Source: Xenorhabdus yunnanensis (GTDB lineage Bacteria > Pseudomonadota > Gammaproteobacteria > Enterobacterales > Enterobacteriaceae). From it: 64,000 bases of DNA. Within the stretch, counting starts at the first letter, position 1. The number at the start of each line of letters is the position of its first letter. This document shows positions 1 through 8,120 of this stretch, one piece after another. Made by a program: the position numbers and the translations under genes. The DNA lies in assembly GCF_028598805.1 (NCBI RefSeq), contig NZ_JAQRFI010000007.1, forward strand, positions 1 through 64,000, written 5' to 3'. Below the pieces are notes generated by a model. It was given only the letters and a program-made list of their open reading frames with translations, was not told the origin of the DNA and made no database searches.

Positions 1-303
1 AACACTGGCGATAGTCTGTGCCGCAATAATCGCGTCCACGAACGCCCGTTCATCGGCCAGTTCCGGCAGAATATGCACGTACCCTGACCAGTTCTGCCCG
101 GCGTTTGCCATTGCTGCCCGTACCTGACGCTTGAGGGCCGTATCAGTCGTCCCCAATACCGCATCAAAATCGGTCTGGGTATTCACAGCAATGGTCTTGC
201 CCACGTTGGTTTTGCCTGCTCCCACGAACAGCAATACCCGTTCAATCTCCTTGGTTTCGCCCTGCAGTTGGTTAATCTGATTAACCTGAACATGTGGCCA
301 CAT
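1..303 (-). CDS. Phage contractile tail sheath protein, DUF2586-like (partial, C-terminus off window)
   Basis: The reading frame starts at the ATG at 303 and runs off the left edge, so only about 101 N-terminal residues are visible. They begin MWPHVQVNQINQLQGETKEI and contain a glycine-rich stretch, VGAGKTNVGK. I read this as the DUF2586 family, the sheath-like tail protein of HP1/K139-type members of the P2 group. It lies 23 bp downstream of the tail completion gene, the position expected for the sheath in HP1-type phages. The family call is from memory of the group and only a fragment is present, so it is moderate. Confidence 0.6.
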   Translation of the reverse strand, partial: MWPHVQVNQINQLQGETKEIERVLLFVGAGKTNVGKTIAVNTQTDFDAVLGTTDTALKRQVRAAMANAGQNWSGYVHILPELADERAFVDAIIAAQTIASV

Positions 304-326
304 AATGTCATCCCTTATTAAGACGC

Positions 327-1010
327 TTACCCTGCGCCATATCCAATCCCTTGTAGCTGGCGAGCCAGCGCTTTGCTGAACTCTTCCTCATTCATGCCTA
401 AGAATGCACGGGCAGGCACATCCACTGTCCATGCGCTTTTGGCTGTTTCTTCGCTCAGTTCGCGGATCAATGCCCCTGCCTGAATAAACTTCATATTGGC
501 GGTCATTTCTTTTATCGGGGGCTTGCGCCAGCGCTTGCCCTTTTTAACCTGATAGCCCAAATCCCGCAGTTTTTTTGCCTGTTTGATGGTTGCCATCCGT
601 TCAGGGTCAAGGTTCTTTTGCACCTGCCGCCGACTGACCTGAAAACGCATCCCGTGCTGCTGGGCATACCCGACGACCCCCGCAGGGACTGGCTGACTGC
701 CGTTGCGGTAATGCCCGCCTTGCAGGTAAACGCGTACCGCGTTATCTTCCGGCATTTCCCGGATGTGCAACAGCTTCGGCATGTTCCTGAGCATCTTCTT
801 GCGCCACGGGCTTTTTCGGACAGGCCAGCTTTCCCCGTCTGGCGAACGCTGATTGCGCACATGGCGCTTTGCTGCATCAATCAGCCCGTATTTTGCGATA
901 CGCCATAACAGGCGCTGCCGCTTCTTTTCCGGTAACTCAAGGTTGCTTAATGCGTCTTGCAGTTCCTTAAGCTGGTTGCTATTTAACTGGCCGTGGATCA
1001 TGCCGGGCAT
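327..1010 (-). CDS. Phage virion morphogenesis / tail completion protein (P2 gpS-like)
   Basis: A 227-residue basic protein of the phage virion morphogenesis family (P2 gpS, HP1 counterpart), which completes the tail and helps join it to the head. Supporting features are the family-type N-terminal helical region (LNSNQLKELQDAL), the segment RSPDGESWPVRK near residue 55, and a C-terminal segment ending in RAFLGMNEEEFSKALARQL, typical of this family. It overlaps the upstream tail completion gene by 13 bp, so the two are likely translationally coupled. It is longer than P2 gpS (about 150 aa) because of a lysine/arginine-rich middle section. Confidence 0.8.
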   Translation of the reverse strand: MPGMIHGQLNSNQLKELQDALSNLELPEKKRQRLLWRIAKYGLIDAAKRHVRNQRSPDGESWPVRKSPWRKKMLRNMPKLLHIREMPEDNAVRVYLQGGHYRNGSQPVPAGVVGYAQQHGMRFQVSRRQVQKNLDPERMATIKQAKKLRDLGYQVKKGKRWRKPPIKEMTANMKFIQAGALIRELSEETAKSAWTVDVPARAFLGMNEEEFSKALARQLQGIGYGAG

Positions 1011-1498
1011 TTCCCAATCTGGGCGCCTGTCTCATCCACGCTGTGCACCGCGCCTTGTTCAGCGAACCAGATTTCGGACTCCGCCAATGACCAGCGCCTG
1101 CCATCAAACGGGATCATGCCCTTGGGGTCTTCGCGTATCACGACAGGCTCTGCCAATGACAACGACACCACCACCACCGCCGTATCGCCATCCACTTCTA
1201 CCGTCAGTGAGGGCCGTTCCTGCTCCACATTCGCGTCATTGACACTGTCACCTTGCTCAGTTAGCCAGCTATCTATCAGCAGCGGGATATTGCGCGGATC
1301 ACAGTCCCGGTAGGGGAAACGCCCCCACGCAATCACCGCCTCATATTGCTGGACAAACATCTGGTATTGTCCCAGCCCCAAATCTCGTTGCGCCGGAATA
1401 AAGCGGATTTCATCCATTTCACTGGTAAATTCCGTTTCGCAAATCCGTTCCGGCAAATTTTCCCGCAAGAAGGCGGTTAATTGCTGTAATTTGCTCAT
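998..1498 (-). CDS. Phage tail completion protein (P2 gpR-like)
   Basis: A 166-residue protein of the P2 GpR tail protein family. The N-terminus MSKLQQLTAFLRENLPE and the central segment YEAVIAWGRFPYRDCDPRNI are characteristic. In P2, gpR and gpS act together in finishing the tail. Here it follows the head completion gene directly with a 4-bp overlap at 1495-1498. In P2 itself the holin, endolysin and lys genes lie between L and R; none is present here, which resembles the HP1 arrangement. Confidence 0.8.
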   Translation of the reverse strand: MSKLQQLTAFLRENLPERICETEFTSEMDEIRFIPAQRDLGLGQYQMFVQQYEAVIAWGRFPYRDCDPRNIPLLIDSWLTEQGDSVNDANVEQERPSLTVEVDGDTAVVVVSLSLAEPVVIREDPKGMIPFDGRRWSLAESEIWFAEQGAVHSVDETGAQIGKCPA

Positions 1499-1947
1499 AT
1501 CAAACGTACCGTTGTGCGTCCCTGCCCTTTCATATTGCGCAGTACCACGGCGGCCTCAGCCAGCAGCCGGTTGCGCACTTCGGGGCTTTCCTGTCCCGGA
1601 TGGGGGGCACGGCTCACTAATGTCGTGTATTCCCCCAGTAAATCGGCCTTGGCCCGGGCATACACCGCTTTTTTATACTGGCTGACTAGCGCTGTCTGGC
1701 CGTTAATCGATACCCCCGGCACATCAGCAGCAGTCAGGTAGCCTTCGAGCGTTAAGCGCAATTTCAACAACATTAAATCAAGGTTAATTTCCGCCACCGT
1801 TGCCAGCAACGCATTAGCGAGCATGTCATTGTCCAAATCGGCGGGCAGCTTGCGATTGACCTGAAACTCTTTCAAATTCAAATCCGGCCAAAAGCCGTCA
1901 TTGGTCAGCGGCGCGTCCCGATAATCCACGGTATTACCATTAAACAT
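1495..1947 (-). CDS. Phage head completion/stabilisation protein (P2 gpL-like)
   Basis: A 150-residue head completion protein of the GpL family, which caps the portal end of DNA-filled heads. I chose the ATG at 1947 (MFNGNTVDYRDAPLTNDGFW) rather than the longer open frame to 2148, because a good ribosome binding site (GGAAGAGG) lies just upstream and the extension overlaps the terminase gene out of frame. The frame overlaps the gpR-like gene by 4 bp. The acidic N-terminal part and the conserved W-P-D segment fit the family. Confidence 0.8.
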   Translation of the reverse strand: MFNGNTVDYRDAPLTNDGFWPDLNLKEFQVNRKLPADLDNDMLANALLATVAEINLDLMLLKLRLTLEGYLTAADVPGVSINGQTALVSQYKKAVYARAKADLLGEYTTLVSRAPHPGQESPEVRNRLLAEAAVVLRNMKGQGRTTVRLI

Positions 1948-2009
1948 CGTGCCTCTTCCTTCCTGAAAAAAAGCGAGCTGTCCGGTTTCCACGGCCATTA
2001 ACATTGCTG

Positions 2010-2756
2010 TTATGCCTCCACCGCGCCCGCTCCGGCTTGCGGTAGTCGTTGCGTTTCGGTTGCCAGTGCCCGCAGGCGGGCGGCAATCCGTTGCCGATAA
2101 GTTTTTACCCCGGATTTCGGGTTGCACTGATGAGCCTTCGCCAACCAACTATCGGCCTGCGCCAGCACGTCCAGTCTGTCAACCGAACTCGCCTTAATCT
2201 CGTTGCTATCCCCTTTCAGCAGGCTCAGGGCAGCAAATTTGTAGTACTTCGCCTTGATTTTCTCGTGTATCTTCCATTTTTCCGTGACATTCCGAAATGT
2301 CCTTGAAAAATAGGGTTCCACCGGGTTGCCTGCTTCGGCTTCCGCCTGTGCCCAGAGCAACACGGTGTCGGCCACGAACGCCGGAAAACCACTGCGAAAA
2401 TTATCGGGGGTGAGCTGTCCCTGCTCAATGGCGATATCCGCCCAGTCCAGTCCCTGTGAGAACTCCCCGATATCAAATAACCAAATCACGCAGTAGGCGA
2501 AAATCGGGTTACAGTACACCTCGCCTTCATCCAGATAGCGTTGTGCCGTGGGTAAATAATTGGGCAGCAGTTCCTGCCGCTTCATTTCGACTTTTTCTGC
2601 CGTCAGTGTGAGCTGGCGTAGCCGCTTCACATCCTGCTCAATGGCACGGGCTTGCAGGTGCATACTGGCGCCATCGGCAATGGCAACCGCTTGCTGCCGG
2701 GCCAGTTTCTGGCGAAGTTCCACTTCAGCCCTGTGGCGTTGAGCAGGTGACAACAT
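2010..2756 (-). CDS. Terminase small subunit / endonuclease (P2 gpM-like)
   Basis: A 248-residue protein matching the P2-type terminase small subunit (gpM), which acts with gpP in recognising and cutting cos during packaging. The N-terminus MLSPAQRHRAEVELRQK and the segment EGEVYCNPIFAYCVIWLFDIGEFSQGL read as family signatures. Its start overlaps the capsid gene's stop codon by one base, consistent with a single N-M-L-R-S late operon read leftward. The length is close to P2 gpM (about 247 aa). Confidence 0.85.
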   Translation of the reverse strand: MLSPAQRHRAEVELRQKLARQQAVAIADGASMHLQARAIEQDVKRLRQLTLTAEKVEMKRQELLPNYLPTAQRYLDEGEVYCNPIFAYCVIWLFDIGEFSQGLDWADIAIEQGQLTPDNFRSGFPAFVADTVLLWAQAEAEAGNPVEPYFSRTFRNVTEKWKIHEKIKAKYYKFAALSLLKGDSNEIKASSVDRLDVLAQADSWLAKAHQCNPKSGVKTYRQRIAARLRALATETQRLPQAGAGAVEA

Positions 2757-3793
2757 TAGTCTGTACCCAGTTTTTCAGCAGGTTCCGCCACCGTACCAAT
2801 CTTCACGGCGTTTTCATCATAAGCCGCATACAACTCTGGCGTTTCCAGTGCATAACCTTCGTTGCGCAGGTATTTGTTTTCGAACTGCTTACGATCGTCC
2901 GCAAATTCCGCTTTACGCTGACGGGTATTGCGCTGAGTCAGAATTTGCAGGTTCGGCAACATCGTCACCACCATACGCTTACCCGGCATAAAGGGCGGCA
3001 CCATTGCCGGACGGCCTGCAATCGAGCTGCCCAACATCTGCGCGGCAATTTTTTCAGTCGGTCTATCCGCTGACTGATAAAGCCGGTATTGTTCGGCGGC
3101 GACCAAATCTGCACCCACCAACACGACCAGACGTGGGTCATGGATAAATTGCTGTGGAATGCAGGTGTTAATCAGGTCGGAGGCCATCGAATCCAGTGAT
3201 TTATGGTCGCCGTGTTCATCCAGTGTCACCGGCGTGGTAAGCACCTGCTTGCCGCCATCCCACGCTTTGGCAATTTCATGCCAGCCTATGTTGACATCCT
3301 CGCCGTTCGGGTTCGCGTCAGGGTCTGTTGTATCCGCGGCACTCTTACCGTTAAAGCCGATACGCAGCATATCCAGTGCAAACGATTCATTGATAAACGC
3401 TTGCATACGCTGGAAAAATTCGTTTTCATTGCCGGAGTTCGCCCAAATGGACAACAAGTCCCATTTCAACGCCGCACCGGAGTCGGTTTCTCTCAGTTTG
3501 TACTCGTTACCATCCACGCCTGTGTCACGGATAAAACGGCCAGATTTCTTACGTCCGGTAAACAGTCCCGGATTACCAACCGACACCACCTGACCGGAAA
3601 GCTGATCCACATCCGCACAGGTAATCATGTTAAGGAAATCGACCGACTCCAGCAGCGCGGTGCGCAGAGCGGTTTCTTTTGGGTCAGTCAGCGAGAAGTA
3701 ACGTGAGGTGTCTTCAATTTCAACCCCATAGGATTCAGCTAACCCCGCTGTATATTTTTGCAAAAATGCCCGTGCCCGTTGATTTAATTGCAT
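2756..3793 (-). CDS. Major capsid protein precursor (P2 gpN-like)
   Basis: A 345-residue HK97-fold major capsid protein of the P2 family (P2 gpN is about 357 aa). Visible signatures are MQLNQRARAFLQKYTAGLAESYGV at the start (positions 3793 downward), the P2-capsid segment GFNGKSAADTTDPDANPNGEDVNIGW around residues 150-175, and the late segment GRPAMVPPFMPGKRMVVTML. In P2 the N-terminus is removed by the scaffold protease. It lies 17 bp downstream of the scaffold gene, in the standard O-N-M-L order. Confidence 0.9.
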   Translation of the reverse strand: MQLNQRARAFLQKYTAGLAESYGVEIEDTSRYFSLTDPKETALRTALLESVDFLNMITCADVDQLSGQVVSVGNPGLFTGRKKSGRFIRDTGVDGNEYKLRETDSGAALKWDLLSIWANSGNENEFFQRMQAFINESFALDMLRIGFNGKSAADTTDPDANPNGEDVNIGWHEIAKAWDGGKQVLTTPVTLDEHGDHKSLDSMASDLINTCIPQQFIHDPRLVVLVGADLVAAEQYRLYQSADRPTEKIAAQMLGSSIAGRPAMVPPFMPGKRMVVTMLPNLQILTQRNTRQRKAEFADDRKQFENKYLRNEGYALETPELYAAYDENAVKIGTVAEPAEKLGTD

Positions 3794-3810
3794 AGCGTTT
3801 TCCTTTGCTG

Positions 3811-4641
3811 TTACAGAAAATTAAAACGGGCGTTTTTATTGCCTTTCGGATTGCGGGACGGCACACGGGTTGCCAGCGTATCCAGCTTGCCGAAGTTTTT
3901 CACAATCTTTGACAAGTTATCGCGCAGGCGGGCAAAATCTTCGGTATCCACCACTTCTTTCACGGTTTCCACATCTTCCTGTACTTCTTCCACAACCTGC
4001 TCAGTGGATTCCAGCTTGCTTTCGACGGCGGTCATTCGCTTATCCATCTCAGCCAACGCCTCAGCGATAGCCTGCAACGCATCGTCACCCGTGGTTTCGG
4101 CTGGGGTTTCTTCCGGCTCTTCCACGTTAAAAAAGCTTCTCCATCCTTTTTTGGCCTTTGCCATCTTGCTTTCCTTAATATCTTTAACTTCGTCAATCAC
4201 CAGTGGCTTATACGCGCCTGACCGATGAGGATTTTTGTTTTTACTAAACTGTAAGCGTGTTGTACCTACACTCGCTGGCGAATCAGTAACTGCCAGTCCT
4301 TCCAGATAGGTTTTGCCTGTGCCGCGAAAATTACCGTTCGGCGTAAACTCCACTGAGGTGAATAACAGTTGGCCGTCCCGGTTGGCATCCAACAAGCGGT
4401 GATTAGGTCGTAGTTGTGCATAGAGACGCAAAGCCCCGTCTTCCCCGTGTTCAGCCTTGACCGCGAGCACTTCCCCCATCGCCCCAAACCAGCGGTCGTG
4501 TTCCGGCCAGATTCGGGCGGTATACAGTTGAGGGTCGTAGAGTTCGGCGGCATCCAGAATCCACTGCGGTTCCATCACCCGGCCATCAACCGTGTCGCCC
4601 TCCATGGCAATACATATCCAGTTCGTCATTAACTGAGACAT
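3811..4641 (-). CDS. Capsid scaffolding protein with serine protease domain (P2 gpO-like)
   Basis: A 276-residue scaffold/protease that guides capsid assembly and trims N, O and Q proteins in P2. I set the start at the ATG at 4641 (MSQLMTNWICIAMEGDTVDG), preceded by AAGGAAT; the open frame upstream to 4926 is non-coding. In this numbering Asp19 and His48 fall exactly where the P2 protease has its Asp and His, and the Ser96 in TSVE matches the nucleophile. The C-terminal half is a charged coiled-coil (about residues 180-245, rich in E/V/K), as expected for the scaffolding part. Confidence 0.87.
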   Translation of the reverse strand: MSQLMTNWICIAMEGDTVDGRVMEPQWILDAAELYDPQLYTARIWPEHDRWFGAMGEVLAVKAEHGEDGALRLYAQLRPNHRLLDANRDGQLLFTSVEFTPNGNFRGTGKTYLEGLAVTDSPASVGTTRLQFSKNKNPHRSGAYKPLVIDEVKDIKESKMAKAKKGWRSFFNVEEPEETPAETTGDDALQAIAEALAEMDKRMTAVESKLESTEQVVEEVQEDVETVKEVVDTEDFARLRDNLSKIVKNFGKLDTLATRVPSRNPKGNKNARFNFL

Positions 4642-4710
4642 ATCGCATTCCTTATCGTTGCTTCCCCCACAGTATTGCGGATTCAAAAAAATGCTGCGAC
4701 AGGCGCAATG

Positions 4711-4759
4711 CGGTTGAATTCGGATATGACGCATAACCGAATTCAACCGAAATTGGTTG
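4711..4759. promoter_or_regulatory. Inverted repeats in the divergent O / P late promoter region
   Basis: The 187-bp gap between the scaffold and terminase genes contains a perfect 13-bp inverted repeat, CGGTTGAATTCGG at 4711-4723 and CCGAATTCAACCG at 4737-4749, separated by 13 bp. A third half-site, GGTTG at 4755-4759, makes an overlapping CAACC/GGTTG dyad. In P2 this is where the divergent late promoters for O and P lie, activated by Ogr/Delta at dyad sites. This repeat is a plausible activator or operator site, but it does not obviously match the P2 TGT-N12-ACA form. Confidence 0.5.
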
Positions 4760-4828
4760 GGCGTAAGGAGAAAATTAGCCCTGCATAATGAGGGCATGAG
4801 GAATAAAGGATAGTAAGGAAAAGGACGC

Positions 4829-6613
4829 ATGGCGAAATATTCTGATGAATTAATTAACGTAGCGAAGTCGCTGTATCTGCGCCGCTGTACTCCGGCTGAA
4901 ATTGCCGAAGAGTTAAATCTGCCCAATCGACGGATCGTGTACTACTGGGCGGAAAAATGGCATTGGGCGGATATGCTCAGTCATGAAAGTGTGCATGAAG
5001 CGATTAATCGCCGTGCGGCTCTGCTCAGTGAACGCAATCATAAAACTGCACTGGAACTGGACGAACTCGACCGCCTGATTGCCCATCATGTGAAACTGAT
5101 GGCACAGGAAAATAAGCACAAAGAAAAGCTGGCCGACATTAAAGCGCGGGCGCAAGCAGGCAACGAAGGTGATAATGTGCCATCCGGTGACGGCGAACCG
5201 AAGAAAAAGAAACGCCAGCGTAAAAATGATATTTCGGCACTGACAGAGGAAGATTTCCAGACCTTTGTTGATGATAATTTATTTGGTTATCAAAAGCATT
5301 TACGCGCTAACAAGCACAAGAGTGTGCGCAATATTTTAAAATCCCGCCAAATCGGGGCAACATGGTATTTTGCGTTTGAAGCCTTTGAAGATGCAGTCTT
5401 AACAGGGAAACCCCAAGTGTTCTTGTCGGCTTCCAAACCACAGGCGCAAGTTTTCCGCTCCTATATTGTTAACTTTGCTGAACAGCTTTTCGGGATCACC
5501 TTATCCGGTGAACACATTCGCCTGAGCAATGGCGCAGAACTGCGCTTTCTTTCGACCAACAAGAACACCGCCCAGTCTTACAGCGGTCACTTATATTGCG
5601 ATGAATACTTCTGGATACCGGATTTTAAGCGGTTCAATGAAGTGGCTTCTGCCATGGCCACCCATGACCATTGGCGCACGACTTATTTTTCAACGCCCAG
5701 CGCGAAAACCCATCCCGCCTACTCTCTTTGGACAGGTGACGAATGGCGCGGCAATGATCCCAAGCGTAAGAACGTGGCTTTCCCCGCCTTTGATGAACTG
5801 CGGGACGGCGGGCGCGATTGCCCTGATGGTCAGTGGCGTTACGTTATTACCTTGGAAGACGCCATCAAGGGCGGCTTTAACCTCGCCAGTATCGATCGAC
5901 TGCGCAACAAGTATAACCCGGACTCATTTAACATGCTGTTTATGTGCGTGTTTGTTGACAGCGGTGCCTCTGTCTTTACCTACAGTCAGGTTGATAAATG
6001 CGGTGTCGATATCAATCTGTGGGAAGATCACAACCCTGACGCCTCGCGCCCGTTTGGTGAGCGGGAAGTCTGGGGCGGTTTCGACCCGGCCCGCTCCGGG
6101 GATACGTCCACTTTTGTGATTGTGGCTCCACCGCTGATGGCGGGGGAAGCCTTTCGGGTACTAGCCACATTCTACTGGCAGGGCATGAACTGGAAGCATC
6201 AGGCAAAGCTGATTGAAGAACTGTTCAAACGTTATCGCTTCACCCATATCGGCATTGATACTACAGGCATTGGTCACGGGGTCTATGAAATGGTGCAGGA
6301 CTTCGCCCCACGGCAAACGCAGGCCATTCACTACAGCCAGCAGAGCAAAAACCAGTTGGTCATGAAGATGATCGATGTGGTCAGTGAAGAACGTCTCGAA
6401 TGGGACGGGGAACAAAAAGAAATTCTGGCCTCGTTTCTGGCTATCCGGCACACCACCACGGCCAAAGGCGGGGCCATGACCTTTGTCGCTGACCGTTCGC
6501 AGGAAACCGGACACGCTGACGTGTTCTGGGCCATTGCCCATGCCCTGATGAATGAACCGTTAAATTACGAGAAGAAACGCACCTCTAAATATACCTTTGC
6601 AAAGGCCGCATGA
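4829..6613 (+). CDS. Terminase large subunit, ATPase/nuclease (P2 gpP-like)
   Basis: A 594-residue terminase that powers DNA packaging, very near the length of P2 gpP (590 aa). The N-terminal part carries a helix-turn-helix (RRCTPAEIAEELNLPNRRIVYYW, about residues 18-40). The ATPase has a Walker-A-like motif, SRQIGATWYF (about residue 172), and the C-terminal nuclease shows acidic motifs GGFDPARSGDTSTF and IGIDTTGIGHG. Residues 120-135 are lysine-rich. It overlaps the portal gene by 4 bp (ATGA). It is transcribed divergently from the O-N-M-L-R-S operon. Confidence 0.92.
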   Translation: MAKYSDELINVAKSLYLRRCTPAEIAEELNLPNRRIVYYWAEKWHWADMLSHESVHEAINRRAALLSERNHKTALELDELDRLIAHHVKLMAQENKHKEKLADIKARAQAGNEGDNVPSGDGEPKKKKRQRKNDISALTEEDFQTFVDDNLFGYQKHLRANKHKSVRNILKSRQIGATWYFAFEAFEDAVLTGKPQVFLSASKPQAQVFRSYIVNFAEQLFGITLSGEHIRLSNGAELRFLSTNKNTAQSYSGHLYCDEYFWIPDFKRFNEVASAMATHDHWRTTYFSTPSAKTHPAYSLWTGDEWRGNDPKRKNVAFPAFDELRDGGRDCPDGQWRYVITLEDAIKGGFNLASIDRLRNKYNPDSFNMLFMCVFVDSGASVFTYSQVDKCGVDINLWEDHNPDASRPFGEREVWGGFDPARSGDTSTFVIVAPPLMAGEAFRVLATFYWQGMNWKHQAKLIEELFKRYRFTHIGIDTTGIGHGVYEMVQDFAPRQTQAIHYSQQSKNQLVMKMIDVVSEERLEWDGEQKEILASFLAIRHTTTAKGGAMTFVADRSQETGHADVFWAIAHALMNEPLNYEKKRTSKYTFAKAA

Positions 6614-7647
6614 TGAGTAAGAAAACGTTAAGGAAGACCGCCAAAGCGCCACAGACAAATAACAACCGTCAACGGAAAATGAACCTGATTACGCTGGGTA
6701 AACCGGAGCCGATACTCACGTCCATGACGGATTACCAGAAAATCTGGTATGACAATGATTATGATCACTACACCCTGCCGATTGACCGTCTGGCACTGGC
6801 GCAACTGACCAACATGAACGGGCAGCATGGTGGCGTTCTCTACGCCCGGCACAATATGATTGCCTCGGATTATCTCGGTGGCGGGCTGACCCATGAGCAA
6901 TTCCGGTCAGCCATGATGAACTTCCTGATTTTCGGCGATGTGGCCCTCCTGAAAGTGCGCAACTTCTGGGGCGATGTGGTGAGACTGGAAGTCTTGCCCT
7001 CACTCTACCTGCGCCGCCGTAAAGACGGGGATTTTGTCGTATTGCAGGAGGGTGAGCCATTGGTTTACCCCCCGGAAGAAGTGATTTTTATCAAGCAGTA
7101 TGACCCACAGCAACAGGTTTATGGCCTGCCGGATTATATCGGCGGCATTCATGCCGCTCTGCTTAACTCGGAAGCAACCATTTTCCGCCGCCGCTACTAC
7201 CATAACGGCGCTCACACAGGCGGCATCATTTACACCAATGACCCGAATATCTCGGACGAAACCGAAGACGAAATCATTGGGAAACTGCAACAAAGCAAGG
7301 GCATCGGCAACTTTGAAACGATGTTTGTGAGCATCCCCAATGGCGATCCCGATGGCATTAAATTTATTCCGGTCGGGGACATCTCCGCCAATGATGAGTT
7401 TGCCAATGTGAAAAGCATCAGTTCACAAGACGTGCTGACCGCCCACCGGTTCCCGGCGGGACTGGCGGGCATTATTCCGACCAATGCCGGCGGTCTGGGC
7501 GACCCGGAAAAAGCCCGTGATGCTTACCGCAAGGATGAGGTTATCCCCGTACAGAATATGTTCATGAATGCCATCAACCACCGTGAACTCCCCGAAATAT
7601 TACATATCCGTTTCAAACAAGATAACGCCAGTTCGGGTGCAGAATGA
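6610..7647 (+). CDS. Portal protein (P2 gpQ-like)
   Basis: A 345-residue portal protein (P2 gpQ is 344 aa). It forms the dodecameric DNA entry ring at one capsid vertex. Recognisable segments include LPIDRLALAQLTNMNGQHGG, LIFGDVALLKVRNFWGDVVRL and the conserved HRFPAGLAGIIPTNAGGLGD near residue 275. It is coupled to the terminase gene by an ATGA overlap and to the following frame by another ATGA at 7644. Confidence 0.92.
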   Translation: MMSKKTLRKTAKAPQTNNNRQRKMNLITLGKPEPILTSMTDYQKIWYDNDYDHYTLPIDRLALAQLTNMNGQHGGVLYARHNMIASDYLGGGLTHEQFRSAMMNFLIFGDVALLKVRNFWGDVVRLEVLPSLYLRRRKDGDFVVLQEGEPLVYPPEEVIFIKQYDPQQQVYGLPDYIGGIHAALLNSEATIFRRRYYHNGAHTGGIIYTNDPNISDETEDEIIGKLQQSKGIGNFETMFVSIPNGDPDGIKFIPVGDISANDEFANVKSISSQDVLTAHRFPAGLAGIIPTNAGGLGDPEKARDAYRKDEVIPVQNMFMNAINHRELPEILHIRFKQDNASSGAE

Positions 7648-7697
7648 GCAAGAAAATGGTAAAATCGAGGAAAATCGACACATTAGGGATAAGGAAC

Positions 7698-7964
7698 ATG
7701 CGTGTATTAAAAATAATCTGCCCTGAGTGCGGCGTTAAGTCGGTCATCCGCAAAACCAACCGGAAGCACCACCAGATCGCTGATATCTATTGTTCGTGTT
7801 CAGATGTGGAATGCGGGCACACTTTTGTGATGAATCTGACGTTTTCACACACCCTCAGCCCCAGCGCCAAAACGGGGGATATCCTGTTGCAGACTGTGAT
7901 TAATAACCTCAATCCGCAACAGCGCCAGATGGCCTTAGATTTGTTGCAGACCAGTGCCGCATAA
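7698..7964 (+). CDS. ogr: Ogr/Delta-like zinc-finger late transcription activator
   Basis: An 88-residue protein starting at the ATG at 7698 (MRVLKIICPECGVKSVIRKT), with TAAGGA just upstream. An in-frame ATG at 7644 overlapping the portal stop is a possible earlier start. It has the C-x2-C (CPEC) and downstream cysteine cluster YCSCSDVECGHTF of the Ogr/Delta zinc-finger family, which turns on P2 late promoters by contacting the RNA polymerase alpha subunit. In P2, ogr sits next to the att site after gene D; here the gene follows portal Q. Confidence 0.8.
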   Translation: MRVLKIICPECGVKSVIRKTNRKHHQIADIYCSCSDVECGHTFVMNLTFSHTLSPSAKTGDILLQTVINNLNPQQRQMALDLLQTSAA

Positions 7965-8120
7965 GTTCAGTGTTGAGCCACTATTGAGTGGCTTTTCTTC
8001 ATTTTCATCCAATTGCCTAAGCAAATTAGTGGTCAACTCGGAACACCACATAAGAGCCTGATAAAGTTCTTCATGGCTACCAGCGTGAGTGAGGCAGCCA
8101 AGTAAAATCAAGCCGTTCAT
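7935..8120 (-). CDS. Small hypothetical prophage protein
   Basis: A 61-residue frame whose ATG overlaps the stop of the MazG-like gene (ATGA at 8117-8120), which suggests coupling at the end of the gene A transcript. I do not recognise the protein; it is cysteine-containing with a helical middle (HEELYQALMWCSELTTNLLRQL). Its last 30 bases overlap the end of the opposite-strand ogr-like gene and it spans the terminator there. The phage cos site is also expected in this area by P2 gene order, so the frame may be spurious. Confidence 0.4.
   Translation of the reverse strand: MNGLILLGCLTHAGSHEELYQALMWCSELTTNLLRQLDENEEKPLNSGSTLNLCGTGLQQI
7976..7999 (+). terminator. Rho-independent terminator after the P-Q-ogr operon
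   Basis: AGCCACT (7976-7982), a four-base loop and AGTGGCT (7987-7993), followed by a T-rich tail (TTTTCTTC). It lies 12 bp past the ogr-like stop codon and should end the rightward P-Q-ogr transcript. Confidence 0.75.

Noticed and set aside
853-1242. Plus-strand open frame across the tail completion genes
   Set aside because: Opposite-strand shadow of two well supported phage genes, with proline-rich low-complexity translation.
2747-3706. Several plus-strand open frames opposite the capsid gene
   Set aside because: No ribosome sites or family signatures; the minus-strand capsid gene is clear.
4642-4926. N-terminal extension of the scaffold protein frame
   Set aside because: Overlaps promoter repeats and the start of terminase; the ATG at 4641 has the ribosome site and fits P2 gpO numbering for Asp19 and His48.
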